Shown: in pieces, positions 1 to 7,654 of the stretch
How positions within the stretch are numbered: position 1 is the stretch's first letter
How the letters are laid out: each line of letters begins with the position of its first letter
Assembly (NCBI GenBank): GCA_040512755.1
Contig: JBEVEP010000355.1
Location: forward strand, 1 to 18,776
Length of the DNA: 18,776 nt
Reading direction: 5' to 3'
Origin: JBEVEP01 sp040512755
GTDB taxonomy: Bacteria; Pseudomonadota; Alphaproteobacteria; Rhizobiales; Rhizobiaceae
Notes under the pieces: model-generated
The model's database searches: none
What the model was told of the DNA's origin: nothing
The model's input: only the letters and a program-made list of their open reading frames with translations
Translations under genes and position numbers: made by a program

Positions 1-1
1 C

Positions 2-451
2 GAGTTGGGCGAAATCCAGCTGGCCGAGGTGACGATGCAATCGATCAGGCGCTGGTTTCGCGACAATCCCGGCCGCATCAATGAAATTCTCTGGCAGAAC
101 CGGTCCTTCATCTTCTTCCGCGAGGCGCCTGTGGAGGATCCTGCGCTTGGTCCTGTGGCCGCTGCGAAGGTGCCACTCACTCCCGGCCGGTCGGTTGCGG
201 TTGACCGGCTTCTTCATACGTTCGGAACACCGTTCTTCATCGACGCACCGTTACTCGATGCCTTTAACGGTGAGCCTTTCAGACGATTGATGATTGCACA
301 GGATACCGGTTCGGCGATTACTGGTGCGGCGCGGGGCGATCTGTTTACGGGTTGCGGCGATGCCGCAGGCGAGATTGCGGGCGTTATCCGTCATCCGGCC
401 GACTTCTATGTGCTGGTGCCAACCCCATTGATCTCCGGTTCTCCGTCATGA
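2..451 (+). CDS. mltA: Membrane-bound lytic murein transglycosylase A, C-terminal part
   Basis: This is the 3' end of a gene that enters from outside the window, with about 149 codons visible. MltA cleaves the MurNAc-GlcNAc bond of peptidoglycan with formation of a 1,6-anhydro ring, in the periplasm at the outer membrane. The visible part contains the end of the MltA domain (RRWFRDNPGRINEILWQN) and the 3D domain: PLTPGRSVAVD, then MIAQDTGSAITGAARGD with its conserved Asp, then LFTGCGDAAGEIAG. The 3D domain is named for three conserved aspartates and supplies the catalytic Asp. The stop TGA overlaps the ATG of the downstream Smr gene (ATGA), which suggests translational coupling. The N-terminal signal or lipobox lies outside the window. 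Family assignment is firm; start unknown. Confidence 0.92.
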   Translation, partial: ELGEIQLAEVTMQSIRRWFRDNPGRINEILWQNRSFIFFREAPVEDPALGPVAAAKVPLTPGRSVAVDRLLHTFGTPFFIDAPLLDAFNGEPFRRLMIAQDTGSAITGAARGDLFTGCGDAAGEIAGVIRHPADFYVLVPTPLISGSPS

Positions 452-1011
452 CCCGCAAAGCTGAGAAGGCGCTTAGCGATGAGGACCGGGTCCTTTGGAA
501 TCGCGTGGCAAAGACGACCAGCCCTCTTAGAGGAAGGGGCGCAGCTCTGATTCCGGAAGCAGGGAGTGCCGCTCAGGGCGATGAGGGGATGTTGGCGCTT
601 TTCGACGCAGCGGACATGGTCACTTCAAAAACCGCGATGCTACCCACGCGAAGCAAACAGCAGCGAGCGCATCCTTTCGATGCGCCGACGCACAGCAATC
701 TTTCCAAAGGCCGTCTCCCCCTCGAAGGGAGGGTGGACCTGCACGGTATGACACAGGCCGAAGCCCATACGCTGTTGTTTTCCTTCCTGCATCGCGCCTA
801 TGCCGAAGGGCTGCGCTACGTGCTAGTCATCACCGGCAAAGGGTCATCCTTCGGTAGCGATGGTATCTTGCGCCGCGCCGTGCCCGAATGGCTGGCAACA
901 CATTCGTTTCGCCTGCTCGTGAGCAGCTATGACAATGCCGCGCGCCATCATGGTGGATCGGGCGCGCTCTACATTCGACTTCGCCGCCGAAGCGGGGGCA
1001 AGAGCCCATGA
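448..1011 (+). CDS. Smr/MutS2-type domain protein
   Basis: The 187-residue protein has a C-terminal Smr domain from about residue 93 to the end. It shows the hallmark VDLHGM motif, the TGKG motif (VLVITGKGSS) and the HHGGSGALYIRL block. Smr domains are nuclease or nucleic-acid-binding modules. Stand-alone Smr proteins of this length are common in alphaproteobacteria, but their physiological role there is not settled. Residues 1-90 are a low-complexity, polar linker typical of the group. I chose the ATG that overlaps the mltA stop (ATGA); the frame stays open further upstream, but only inside mltA. The last four bases overlap the next gene in the same way, so mltA, this gene and the XRE gene probably form one transcript. 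Confidence 0.9.
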   Translation: MTRKAEKALSDEDRVLWNRVAKTTSPLRGRGAALIPEAGSAAQGDEGMLALFDAADMVTSKTAMLPTRSKQQRAHPFDAPTHSNLSKGRLPLEGRVDLHGMTQAEAHTLLFSFLHRAYAEGLRYVLVITGKGSSFGSDGILRRAVPEWLATHSFRLLVSSYDNAARHHGGSGALYIRLRRRSGGKSP

Positions 1012-1397
1012 CGCCGTTTGGGCAGAAAGTGCGCGAACTCCGCCGCAGAAAAGGCGTGTCGCAGAAGGATATGGCAGCTGCTCTTGGCGTGAGCCCGGCC
1101 TATCTTTCCGCTCTGGAACACGGCCACCGAAGCCGGCCGACCTGGGCGATGGTCCAGAAAATCCTCGGCTATTTCAATATTATCTGGGATGATGCCGAAG
1201 AACTCGAACGCCTCGCGGAAACGTCGCATCCGCGTGTTGTCATTGACACGTCCGGCCTTTCCCCTCAGGCAACGGAACTCGCCAATTTGCTCTCAGAGCG
1301 AATCTCTCAACTCGACGACAGCGCGATAGATGCGCTTACGCTCCAGCTGAAATCGGCGGCCGTGCATTCGAAGAAATCAGCCAGATCGTCAAAATAG
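1008..1397 (+). CDS. XRE-family helix-turn-helix transcriptional regulator
   Basis: The 129-residue protein carries a Cro/C1-type helix-turn-helix in residues 1-60: FGQKVRELRRRKGVSQKDMA, then AAALGVSPAYLSALEHGHR as the turn and recognition helix. The middle (FNIIWDDAEELERLAE) resembles the short C-terminal segment of small XRE regulators that accompany Smr genes in rhizobia. The tail is lysine- and serine-rich. It probably binds DNA as a dimer; the target cannot be read from this sequence. The ATG overlaps the Smr stop codon by ATGA, which fixes the start. The 3' end overlaps the convergent DUF1402 gene by 9 nt, so the two transcripts are complementary at their ends. Confidence 0.88.
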   Translation: MTPFGQKVRELRRRKGVSQKDMAAALGVSPAYLSALEHGHRSRPTWAMVQKILGYFNIIWDDAEELERLAETSHPRVVIDTSGLSPQATELANLLSERISQLDDSAIDALTLQLKSAAVHSKKSARSSK

Positions 1398-2345
1398 CGC
1401 GCGAAGTTCCGGCAGCTTTTCGTTCACAAGCCACCCGTAGTAGTTTTCCTCGGGCAGTCGCGGCTCCACGCCCTTGCTTGCGCGATCCTCGTTTTCTGCC
1501 TTCAGGGCATAGGCGCGGGCGTCTGGGTCACCGACATTGTAGAGCGTAGCTGTAATCCCCGGATTCTGGGAAATATCGAAACCAGCGATGTCACGATAGG
1601 AGCCTATCGCCTTCTTCAGAGTTGCCGCGACGTAGGGCAGCGTGAGATCGGGATCCATGATCGTCTTGTAGACGTGCTGAGGATCGCCAGCATCGAGTTG
1701 CGGCAAGCCGGAAATTTTGCTCACCATGTCGCTCATTTCCAGTGCGGTCAGCGGGTTGAGCTGGCCGATACCGAAGGTCTGACCGGCATAGAAGGGTTGA
1801 AAGAAGGTCGCGCTGAACCGGTCATCAGGATAGTGCTTTCCGCCAACAACCTTGCCTCGAAAGGACGCGTTCCAGACGCGATCCCTACAAGTCCATTGCT
1901 CATAGCTGCCGCCGGCCTTTGCGCATCTCGAAAACTCCGGCCTGGCGACAAAATCGGTCACGGCCTCGCCCTCGAAGCTGAAGCTCAGCTGGGTGCCGAG
2001 ATAGGAAACGGCCTTCACATAATAGGTTTGCAGCCGGTCGTAGGCGTCGACGTTGTAAGTGTGCTCACCCACGATCGCGCCGACAATGTGTATCGGATCA
2101 ATGCCATAGGCGGCAGCGACTTCCTTGATCTTGGAGCGCAGGTTGCTGTCGTTTTTCAGGAGTGCATAGACCTTTGCGTATTTCGCTTCGTAGCTGGTTC
2201 TGGTTGCTTTCGTCCGCTTGGCCGACGCGCCGGGCACGGAAGGCTGGGCCATGTAACGGTTTCCAACCGGAACGACAGCAGTCGCCTGTGCGTAGGCGAA
2301 TGCTGTTGGAAGCAAAAATGTCAAAAGGAAAGCTGTTCGTTTCAT
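1389..2345 (-). CDS. DUF1402 family periplasmic protein, possible lysozyme-fold (SLT-like) protein
   Basis: The 318-residue protein has a signal peptide (MKRTAFLLTFLLPTAFAYAQA). I placed the start at the ATG at 2345 because an upstream in-frame TTG would bury that signal. I recognise the sequence as the DUF1402 family, which often follows hslU in rhizobia. Three spaced motifs recall soluble lytic transglycosylases: GIDPIHIVGAIVGEHTYN with Glu94 where the catalytic Glu would sit, FGIGQLNPLTALEM (residues 191-204) like the GLMQ..P.TA motif, and ATLYNVGD (266-273) like the AYNAG motif. This homology is my inference; the family is formally uncharacterised. It lies 156 nt downstream of hslU on the same strand, so it may share that transcript or have its own promoter. 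A peptidoglycan role would fit mltA next door. Confidence 0.82.
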   Translation of the reverse strand: MKRTAFLLTFLLPTAFAYAQATAVVPVGNRYMAQPSVPGASAKRTKATRTSYEAKYAKVYALLKNDSNLRSKIKEVAAAYGIDPIHIVGAIVGEHTYNVDAYDRLQTYYVKAVSYLGTQLSFSFEGEAVTDFVARPEFSRCAKAGGSYEQWTCRDRVWNASFRGKVVGGKHYPDDRFSATFFQPFYAGQTFGIGQLNPLTALEMSDMVSKISGLPQLDAGDPQHVYKTIMDPDLTLPYVAATLKKAIGSYRDIAGFDISQNPGITATLYNVGDPDARAYALKAENEDRASKGVEPRLPEENYYGWLVNEKLPELRALF

Positions 2346-2501
2346 CTGCCGTCGCACTGCTGCCCCAAGCACGACCTCTAATAAAGAGGATTCCAAGATT
2401 TGTATTTCGAAAGAGTGACGCGCAAACTAGGTAATACTCCCGACGAAGTCGAGAGCAACCGTGTCCGGCCGTTCCGGTCGATCTGCTACCGGCGTCGCCT
2501 C

Positions 2502-3815
2502 TTAAAGAATGAATCGCGACAAATCTGTGTTCTTCGCCAGGTCGCCGACATGTTTGCTCACATAATCAGCATCAATCGTGACGGTTTGCCCCGATCTATC
2601 CGGCGCATGGAAGGAAATGTCATCGAGCACGCGCTCCATCACTGTTTGCAAGCGCCGCGCGCCGATGTTCTCGACGCTCGCATTGAGGTCAACGGCAATG
2701 CCAGCAAGCGAATCGATGGCGTCTTCCGTGAATTCCAGTTTCACGCCTTCCGTCTCCATCAAGGCAATGTATTGCTTGATGAGGCTTGCCTCGGTTTCCG
2801 TCAGGATGCGGCGGAAGTCGTCCTTCTCGAGCGCCCGGAGCTCGACCCGGATCGGCAGACGGCCCTGGAGCTCGGGCAGGAGGTCGGATGGTTTGGCCAC
2901 GTGGAACGCGCCGGAGGCGATGAAGAGGACGTGATCCGTCTTGATCGGCCCGTATTTGGTCGCCACCGTTGTGCCCTCGACCAGCGGCAGAAGGTCGCGC
3001 TGCACGCCCTCACGGGAAACCCCCGCGCCGATCCCGCCGTCGCGTGCGGCGATCTTGTCGATCTCATCGAGGAAGACGATGCCGTCATTTTCGGTAGCTG
3101 ATAGCGCCTTTTGAACCACTTCATCCTGATCGAGAAGCTTGTCTGATTCGTCGTTGATCAACAGCGCGTAGGATTCCTGGACGGTGGTTTTCACCATCTT
3201 GGTTCGCTTGCCGCCCATCGCCTTCGACAGCATCTCGTTGATATTCAGCACGCCGATATTGGCGCCCGGCATGCCGGGGATCTCGAATCCTGGCATGCCG
3301 CCTGTCCCTGTGTCGGCCACTTCGATCTCGATTTCCTTGTCATCAAGTTCGCCGTCGCGCAGTTTCTTGCGGAAACTGTCGCGGGTGGCCGGGCTCGCCG
3401 TCTTTCCGACCAGCGCCTCAAGCACTCGTTCCTCAGCGTTCAGGTGCGCGCGCGCCTTGACATCCTCCCGCATCTTCTCGCGCACCAAACCGATCGCAAC
3501 CTCCACAAGGTCACGGACAATCTGCTCGACATCGCGGCCGACATAGCCCACCTCGGTGAACTTTGTCGCTTCCACCTTGATAAAGGGAGCGCCAGCGAGT
3601 TTCGCGAGACGGCGCGAAATCTCGGTCTTGCCGACACCTGTCGGGCCGATCATCAGGATGTTTTTCGGCATGACCTCTTCGCGCATCTCGCCTTCAAGCT
3701 GCTGACGCCGCCAGCGATTGCGCAAGGCAATTGCCACTGCGCGCTTGGCGTCCTTCTGACCGATGATGTAGCGGTCGAGTTCGGAAACGATTTCGCGGGG
3801 AGAGAACGTGGTCAT
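2502..3815 (-). CDS. hslU: ATP-dependent protease ATPase subunit HslU (ClpY)
   Basis: HslU is the AAA+ hexameric unfoldase of the cytoplasmic HslUV protease. It unfolds substrates and threads them into HslV. At 437 residues it has the usual alphaproteobacterial length. Visible features are the N-terminal FSPREIVSELDRYIIGQ, Walker A GPTGVGKT at 57-64, the pore loop GYVG at 90-93, an intermediate (I) domain at roughly 110-240 with a Gly/Met/Pro-rich stretch, Walker B IVFLDEID at 246-253, and the C-terminal helix ending in SRFIL that docks into HslV. I chose the ATG before TTFSPRE rather than the ATG eight codons upstream because the family begins here. The gene starts 2 nt after the DUF2585 stop, so it is translated as part of the hslV operon. 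Confidence 0.97.
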   Translation of the reverse strand: MTTFSPREIVSELDRYIIGQKDAKRAVAIALRNRWRRQQLEGEMREEVMPKNILMIGPTGVGKTEISRRLAKLAGAPFIKVEATKFTEVGYVGRDVEQIVRDLVEVAIGLVREKMREDVKARAHLNAEERVLEALVGKTASPATRDSFRKKLRDGELDDKEIEIEVADTGTGGMPGFEIPGMPGANIGVLNINEMLSKAMGGKRTKMVKTTVQESYALLINDESDKLLDQDEVVQKALSATENDGIVFLDEIDKIAARDGGIGAGVSREGVQRDLLPLVEGTTVATKYGPIKTDHVLFIASGAFHVAKPSDLLPELQGRLPIRVELRALEKDDFRRILTETEASLIKQYIALMETEGVKLEFTEDAIDSLAGIAVDLNASVENIGARRLQTVMERVLDDISFHAPDRSGQTVTIDADYVSKHVGDLAKNTDLSRFIL

Positions 3816-3817
3816 GG

Positions 3818-4420
3818 CTAAAAACTTCCGGATTGCCACTGCTTGATGACCTCGAACGGATGCAGCAGCATGATCACGTTGAGGGTGAGATTGTCGCGAA
3901 TAAGGATGCCCGTGGCGACCTCAAAAACAAGCGCGAGACTGACGATGAACCATATAGGCAGCTTTGCCGCCATCACAAACCCCAGGCACATCGCAAGTGT
4001 GTCAGCCACGGAATTGAGTACGCTGTCGCCGTAGTAATCGAACGCGATAGTTCCTTCGCGGTACCGATCGATGATGAAGCTGCTATTTTCAAGCAACTCC
4101 CATGCGCCTTCGACAGCAACCGCAAGCGCCAGCCGTGCGGCAAGCGACCAATTTGGGACCAGGTAGCGCGCCGCCGCATAGAACAGAAAACCGTGAATGA
4201 TATGCGAGAAGGTGTACCAGTCTGAAATCTGCTGGGAATTTTCCGAACTTTGCACCACACCGTGCCAGAGCTTGATGGTGCCGCAGCCGCAAATCAATGT
4301 GCGGCCCATAGAGTAGAGGACGACCGCCTGAAGGACGATGAGCGCTGCCGCAATGGCAAGCCCGGCCATCGGCCAAGCCGTATTCGGCTTCACCGCGCCG
4401 GAACCTGTTGTGGCGGTCAT
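3818..4420 (-). CDS. DUF2585 (UPF0314) family membrane protein
   Basis: The 200-residue integral membrane protein contains the family signature: MGRTLICGCGTIKLWHG, then SSENSQQISDWYTFSHIIHG. Hydrophobic segments are visible near residues 17-38, 75-88, 95-106, 145-170 and toward the end, so I expect four to five membrane helices. The family has no assigned biochemical function. Its genes sit between the hslV and hslU ends of this operon in many rhizobia. The ATG overlaps the stop of the GNAT gene (ATGA) and its stop lies 2 nt before hslU, so it is locked into the heat-shock protease operon. A membrane quality-control role is tempting but is only an association. Confidence 0.9.
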   Translation of the reverse strand: MTATTGSGAVKPNTAWPMAGLAIAAALIVLQAVVLYSMGRTLICGCGTIKLWHGVVQSSENSQQISDWYTFSHIIHGFLFYAAARYLVPNWSLAARLALAVAVEGAWELLENSSFIIDRYREGTIAFDYYGDSVLNSVADTLAMCLGFVMAAKLPIWFIVSLALVFEVATGILIRDNLTLNVIMLLHPFEVIKQWQSGSF

Positions 4421-4932
4421 GCAGTCCCCTCTTCGCGGTCGCGCGCCATCAAGAGCACGTGGCCGTATTCTGACGTTCTTTCGCCAAGAGCCCGAAACCC
4501 GGCTTTTTCATAGGCGCGGACGGCGCGCGCATTGGACGGATCCGGATCGATGATGACACGCGGCGCGCCTTCGGCAAACAGCATGTCGGTGAATTGCCGG
4601 GCGATGGCCGAACCGTGACCGATCCCAACGAGCTCGGGCTGACCAATCGAAAGATCGATGCCGAGCGTTCCAAAGGGCTGGTCGCTGTAGGGATGATCGT
4701 CCTCCAGATGGGGATCGTAGCTCTGGATATATCCGATGGGCACGCCATCCAGCTCGATGATCAGAGGCTCGACCGAGACGCTGTCGATATGTTCGCGGAT
4801 ATCGGCGATCTCGACCAGCGGATCGCCCCACCACTCAGCCATGTGGGGTTGTGCGAGCCAGGCTTCTATCATCGGAAGGTCCGCTTCGGTCATTGCGCGG
4901 AAAGCGTAGTTTGTCCGCAAGTCAGGCGGCAT
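4417..4932 (-). CDS. GNAT family N-acetyltransferase, AAC(6')-like
   Basis: The 171-residue protein has the GNAT fold in order: an N-terminal strand with FRAMTEADLPMIEAWLAQPHMAEWWGD, the beta strands around GVPIGYIQSYDPH, a motif A region ELVGIGHGSAIARQF that would bind the acetyl-CoA pyrophosphate, and the C-terminal NARAVRAYEKAGF motif. The WWGD and YIQSYDP features place it near the AAC(6') aminoglycoside-acetyltransferase-like branch, but chromosomal members in this operon need not modify antibiotics; the substrate is unknown. The ATG lies 11 nt inside the 3' end of hslV, and the stop overlaps the next start by 4 nt, so translation is coupled on both sides. Confidence 0.9.
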   Translation of the reverse strand: MPPDLRTNYAFRAMTEADLPMIEAWLAQPHMAEWWGDPLVEIADIREHIDSVSVEPLIIELDGVPIGYIQSYDPHLEDDHPYSDQPFGTLGIDLSIGQPELVGIGHGSAIARQFTDMLFAEGAPRVIIDPDPSNARAVRAYEKAGFRALGERTSEYGHVLLMARDREEGTA

Positions 4933-5470
4933 CGAGCATTTCGATCACGATGTTCTGGTTTGTATAGACGCAGATTTCGGCGGCGATCTCCATCGCCTTG
5001 CGCGCGATTTCTTCCGCCTCCTTGTCGGTATCCAGCAAGGCCCGTGCCGCGGCAAGGGCGTAGTTTCCGCCCGACCCTATTGCCATCACGCCATGCTCAG
5101 GCTCCAGCACGTCGCCAGTGCCAGTCAGCGCCAGCGTGACGCTCTTGTCCGCCACCAGCATCATGGCTTCCAGCCGGCGCAAATAGCGGTCTGTGCGCCA
5201 GTCCTTCGCCAGCTCCACGCAAGCGCGCGTCAGCTGGTCGGGATATTGTTCGAGCTTGGCCTCGAGCCGCTCGAGCAGGGTGAAAGCATCGGCCGTCGCG
5301 CCCGCGAAACCGGCAATAACATTGCCTTTGCCAAGGCGCCGCACCTTCTTCGCGTTGCCCTTCATGATCGTCTGGCCAAGGCTCACCTGGCCATCTCCGG
5401 CGATCACGACCTTGCCACCCTTGCGTACCGTTATGATCGTCGTGGCGTGCATGGAGGGTTCATTGGACAT
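4922..5470 (-). CDS. hslV: ATP-dependent protease proteolytic subunit HslV (ClpQ)
   Basis: HslV is the N-terminal-nucleophile threonine peptidase of HslUV, related to the proteasome beta subunit, and forms a cytoplasmic dodecamer. The 182-residue sequence shows TTIITVRKGGKVVIAGDGQVS, with the active Thr at position 10 by alignment to E. coli HslV, then GFAGATADAFTLLERLE, IGSGGNYALAAARAL and a TNQNIVIE C-terminus. I chose the ATG at 5470, giving MSNEPSMHA before the Thr, because a GGAG at 5477-5480 sits six bases upstream; the frame continues open to 5563 with unrelated residues. The nine-residue leader must be removed to free Thr. It is the first gene of a tight operon with a GNAT gene, a DUF2585 gene and hslU. 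Confidence 0.96.
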   Translation of the reverse strand: MSNEPSMHATTIITVRKGGKVVIAGDGQVSLGQTIMKGNAKKVRRLGKGNVIAGFAGATADAFTLLERLEAKLEQYPDQLTRACVELAKDWRTDRYLRRLEAMMLVADKSVTLALTGTGDVLEPEHGVMAIGSGGNYALAAARALLDTDKEAEEIARKAMEIAAEICVYTNQNIVIEMLDAA

Positions 5471-5534
5471 CGTCGGCTCCGATTTCGTGCAGATCCCGGC
5501 TGGCAACCTGCGCGCTACGAGGGTTGGTCCGGCC

Positions 5535-5563
5535 ATATGTATGCATGGGCGGCCGGTTTGCAA
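5535..5563 (-). promoter_or_regulatory. Candidate promoter of the hslV operon
   Basis: On the minus strand TTGCAA (5563-5558) and ACATAT (5540-5535) are separated by 17 nt, giving a plausible -35/-10 pair about 65 nt before the hslV start. A heat-shock sigma factor would be expected for this operon, but the -35 does not match the CTTGAA type well. This is a visual match only. Confidence 0.3.
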
Positions 5564-5641
5564 TCGATGTGAAAGAGAGACAGTGCAGCCGCCTTGTCGA
5601 CGGGCGCATCCGCCGCATTCTTCAAAATCGCGGCGCGGCTG

Positions 5642-6627
5642 CTACCTGTCGATGCTTGCTTGCAAATGGTCAGGGTAACGATTGCCCTGCACCTTAACCT
5701 TTGCCAGCGCCGCGCCGATCTCAGCCAGCACCGCTTCGTCCAGGCTGACCTCCACGGCGCCGACGTTCTCTTCGAGCCGGTGCAGCTTGGTCGTACCGGG
5801 GATCGGCACGATCCAGGGCTTCTGGGCCAAGAGCCACGCCAAGGCGATCTGGGCGCGCGTCACGCCTTTGCGGTCAGCAACTTTTGCCACCACGTCGACA
5901 ACTTCCTGATTGGCCTTGCGCGCTTCCTGGGAGAATCGCGGCAGACCAATACGGAAGTCACCTTCCTTGAATTGCGTCGTGTCATCGACCGACCCCGCAA
6001 GGAAGCCCCTGCCCAGCGGGGCAAAAGGTACGAAGCCGATGCCAAGCTCCTCTCGAGCGTAGGCAGGATCGCGTCTTCGGGTTCGCGCCACCATAGTGAG
6101 TATTCGCTTTGAAGGGCGGCGACCGGTTGGACGACGTGGGCGCGCCGGATCGTTTTGACGCCGGCTTCGGAAAGCCCGAAATACTTGACCTTACCTTCGG
6201 CGATGAGGTCGCGCACGGTTCCCGCTACATCCTCGATCGGTACGTTCGGGTCGACGCGGTGCTGATAGAAAAGATCGATGCGATCGGTGCCAAGTCGTTT
6301 CAGCGAAGCCTCGGCCGCGGCGCGAATGCGATGGGGACGGCTATCAATGCCGGGCTTGCCGTCTTCCTTCATGATGCCGAACTTGGTGGCAATCACCACC
6401 TCGTCACGGACAGGGGCAAGACCCTCACCCACGATCTCTTCGTTGGTGAAGGGTCCATAGGCTTCGGCAGTATCGAAGAACGTTATGCCATGCTGATGCG
6501 CCTGGCGCAGTAGCGTGATCGCGTCTGTTCTCTGCATCGGCTGACCATAGGCCGAGTTCAGGCCCATGCAGCCAAATCCTATTGCCGAAACTTCAAGCCC
6601 GCCGCTTCCGAGACTGCGTTTCTGCAT
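5642..6627 (-). pseudogene. Aldo/keto reductase, frameshifted
   Basis: Together two overlapping frames encode one complete aldo/keto reductase of about 328 residues, an NAD(P)H-dependent carbonyl reductase with a TIM-barrel fold. The N-terminal frame (from the ATG at 6627) begins MQKRSLGSGGLEVSAIGFGC and carries all four catalytic residues: Asp52 and Tyr57 in FDTAEAYG, Lys82 in ATKFG and His123 in YQHRVD. It reads correctly to DAILPTLE and then runs into nonsense. The continuation, EELGIGFVPFAPLGRGFLAG through PIPGTTK to the stop at 5642, lies in another frame. The break is at about 6047-6054, where the minus strand has GAGAGGAG instead of the expected GAGGAG, an extra AG dinucleotide. The total of 986 nt is 2 nt more than a multiple of three. 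It is either a young pseudogene or a sequencing error; the rest of the gene is well preserved. Confidence 0.85.
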
Positions 6628-6987
6628 TGCCTTATCTCTCCTGTGCTGATGGGTGTTCGCTCACGAAGCGCAGCCACTATGGTGATCACCAATTCCTGGG
6701 ATCGTACCGTTCGAATAGCTTTTCGCTGGATAGGCTAGCCTAGGACAAGGTTGCTGATGAGGGAAGTAACCGCTGCGGATAATCAAGTCGGCATTAGCGT
6801 GAGGACAGGCCATTGCCGGCCCGATACAACAGCGGAATTTCCATGTGGCAGGCACCGCCGGACCTGTTACCTTGGACTTTGCCATAAATCTCGGAGCCGC
6901 TCATCGAGGCGCCGGCATCTGGTTCGAGATGTCGATCAAGGCACGCTCCGTCACCTCCTAACGCCGCCTACGCAGCGTTCGTGCGAC
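6628..6987. other. Intergenic stretch with no recognisable gene
   Basis: These 360 nt separate the broken aldo/keto reductase from the GFA-family gene. Short open frames exist on both strands, but none has a family motif, a good ribosome binding site or rhizobial codon bias. The part from 6628 must hold the promoter of the reductase; I see no convincing -35/-10 pair or inverted repeat. Confidence 0.5.
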
Positions 6988-7380
6988 CTACTCCTCAAAG
7001 CGACTCAAGGCGTCACGATCGCGGTCGTATCGCCTCTTGAGTGGAAACGGCGGCAACCAGGACTCTCGACGGACGATCCAGCTTTCGTAGGTCGGCATCA
7101 GTTGGTCAGGGGCATCCAGGGATCCTAGGTTCACTTCTATTTCGTCTGCAGTGCGTGCGAAAATGGACGAGCCGCAGCGGGGACAGAAAAACCGCCCGGC
7201 GTAGTCGCGTGTTTCGCCATCGATCGTCACCGCATCCTGAGGGAACACTGCGGAAGCGTGAAAAAGGGCCCCATGATGCTTGCGGCAGTCGAGACAGTGA
7301 CAAAGGCCGACCCGGTATGGGAGTCCCGACGCCACAATTCGGACGTTGCCGCATAGGCAACCGCCTGTGAATCGGTCCAT
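6988..7380 (-). CDS. GFA family (Mss4-like) zinc-binding protein
   Basis: The 130-residue protein matches the GFA family, named after glutathione-dependent formaldehyde-activating enzyme. The zinc-binding cysteines are all present: Cys8 and Cys10 in GGCLCGNVR, Cys27, Cys29 and Cys32 in LCHCLDCRKHHG, and Cys66 and Cys69 in FCPRCGSSIF. The conserved LGSLD segment follows. Most single-domain members have no proven enzyme activity, so a formaldehyde role should not be assumed. The ATG at 7380 follows a clear GAGGAG seven bases upstream. The gene looks intact although its neighbours on both sides are broken, and its promoter region is shared with the transposase remnant read on the other strand. 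Confidence 0.88.
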   Translation of the reverse strand: MDRFTGGCLCGNVRIVASGLPYRVGLCHCLDCRKHHGALFHASAVFPQDAVTIDGETRDYAGRFFCPRCGSSIFARTADEIEVNLGSLDAPDQLMPTYESWIVRRESWLPPFPLKRRYDRDRDALSRFEE

Positions 7381-7449
7381 GTTGCGTCTCCTCGCAAAAC
7401 CAAGCGGGCTGAACGTTTACAGCGAACAGCACTGTCTTTGCAATTATCC

Positions 7450-7611
7450 GCTGCGGGCGGGGACCCGTCGTTCGTCGGCATCAAGGAAGTCGACGACGCC
7501 ATTTGGCTCGTCTCCCTCACGCGCTATGATCTCGGATATATCGACCTGGAACAGAGGACCTTGCAAACCATCGACAATCCGTTCGGCACGAGATTGTCAC
7601 CCATGTCTTAG
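7450..7611 (+). pseudogene. C-terminal remnant of an IS481-type transposase
   Basis: Translating the plus strand in the frame that ends with TAG at 7609-7611 gives DPSFVGIKEVDDAIWLVSLT followed by RYDLGYIDLEQRTLQTIDNP and FGTRLSPMS. This pattern (G.KEVDD.IWLVSFM.YDLGYIDLE...DNPFG..LPM) is the characteristic C-terminus of IS481-like integrase-core transposases in alphaproteobacteria. Only the last 50-60 codons are recognisable; the catalytic DDE core is absent. The frame remains open leftwards to the GFA gene start but loses similarity. The match is from memory of the family, not from a search. Confidence 0.7.
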
Positions 7612-7635
7612 GTACAAACTGTTACCCATGTCTCC
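7595..7635 (+). mobile_element. Probable right end of the IS481-type element, with paired subterminal repeats
   Basis: Just before and after the transposase stop are two near-identical 14-mers, TGTCACCCATGTCT (7595-7608) and TGTTACCCATGTCT (7620-7633), 25 nt apart. Sequences of this type are typical at the ends of IS481 elements, so the element's end probably lies within about 10-25 nt before the tRNA. No matching left end is visible in the window. Confidence 0.5.
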
Positions 7636-7654
7636 GGGCCGTACGGTACGGAAG

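Noticed and set aside
500..740. Repeat-like GC-rich blocks inside the Smr gene that recall rhizobial intergenic palindromes
   Set aside because: The frame is uninterrupted and the encoded LPLEGRVDLHG is the normal family sequence, so this is coding sequence and not an inserted repeat.
1674..3101. Two plus-strand open frames of about 235 codons opposite DUF1402 and hslU
   Set aside because: Both are antisense to clear genes with signal peptide or AAA+ motifs and contain no recognisable domain.
4417..4932. An aminoglycoside resistance gene, from the AAC(6')-like motifs
   Set aside because: The gene is a built-in member of the hslV operon and shows no sign of mobility. A resistance function cannot be claimed from fold similarity.
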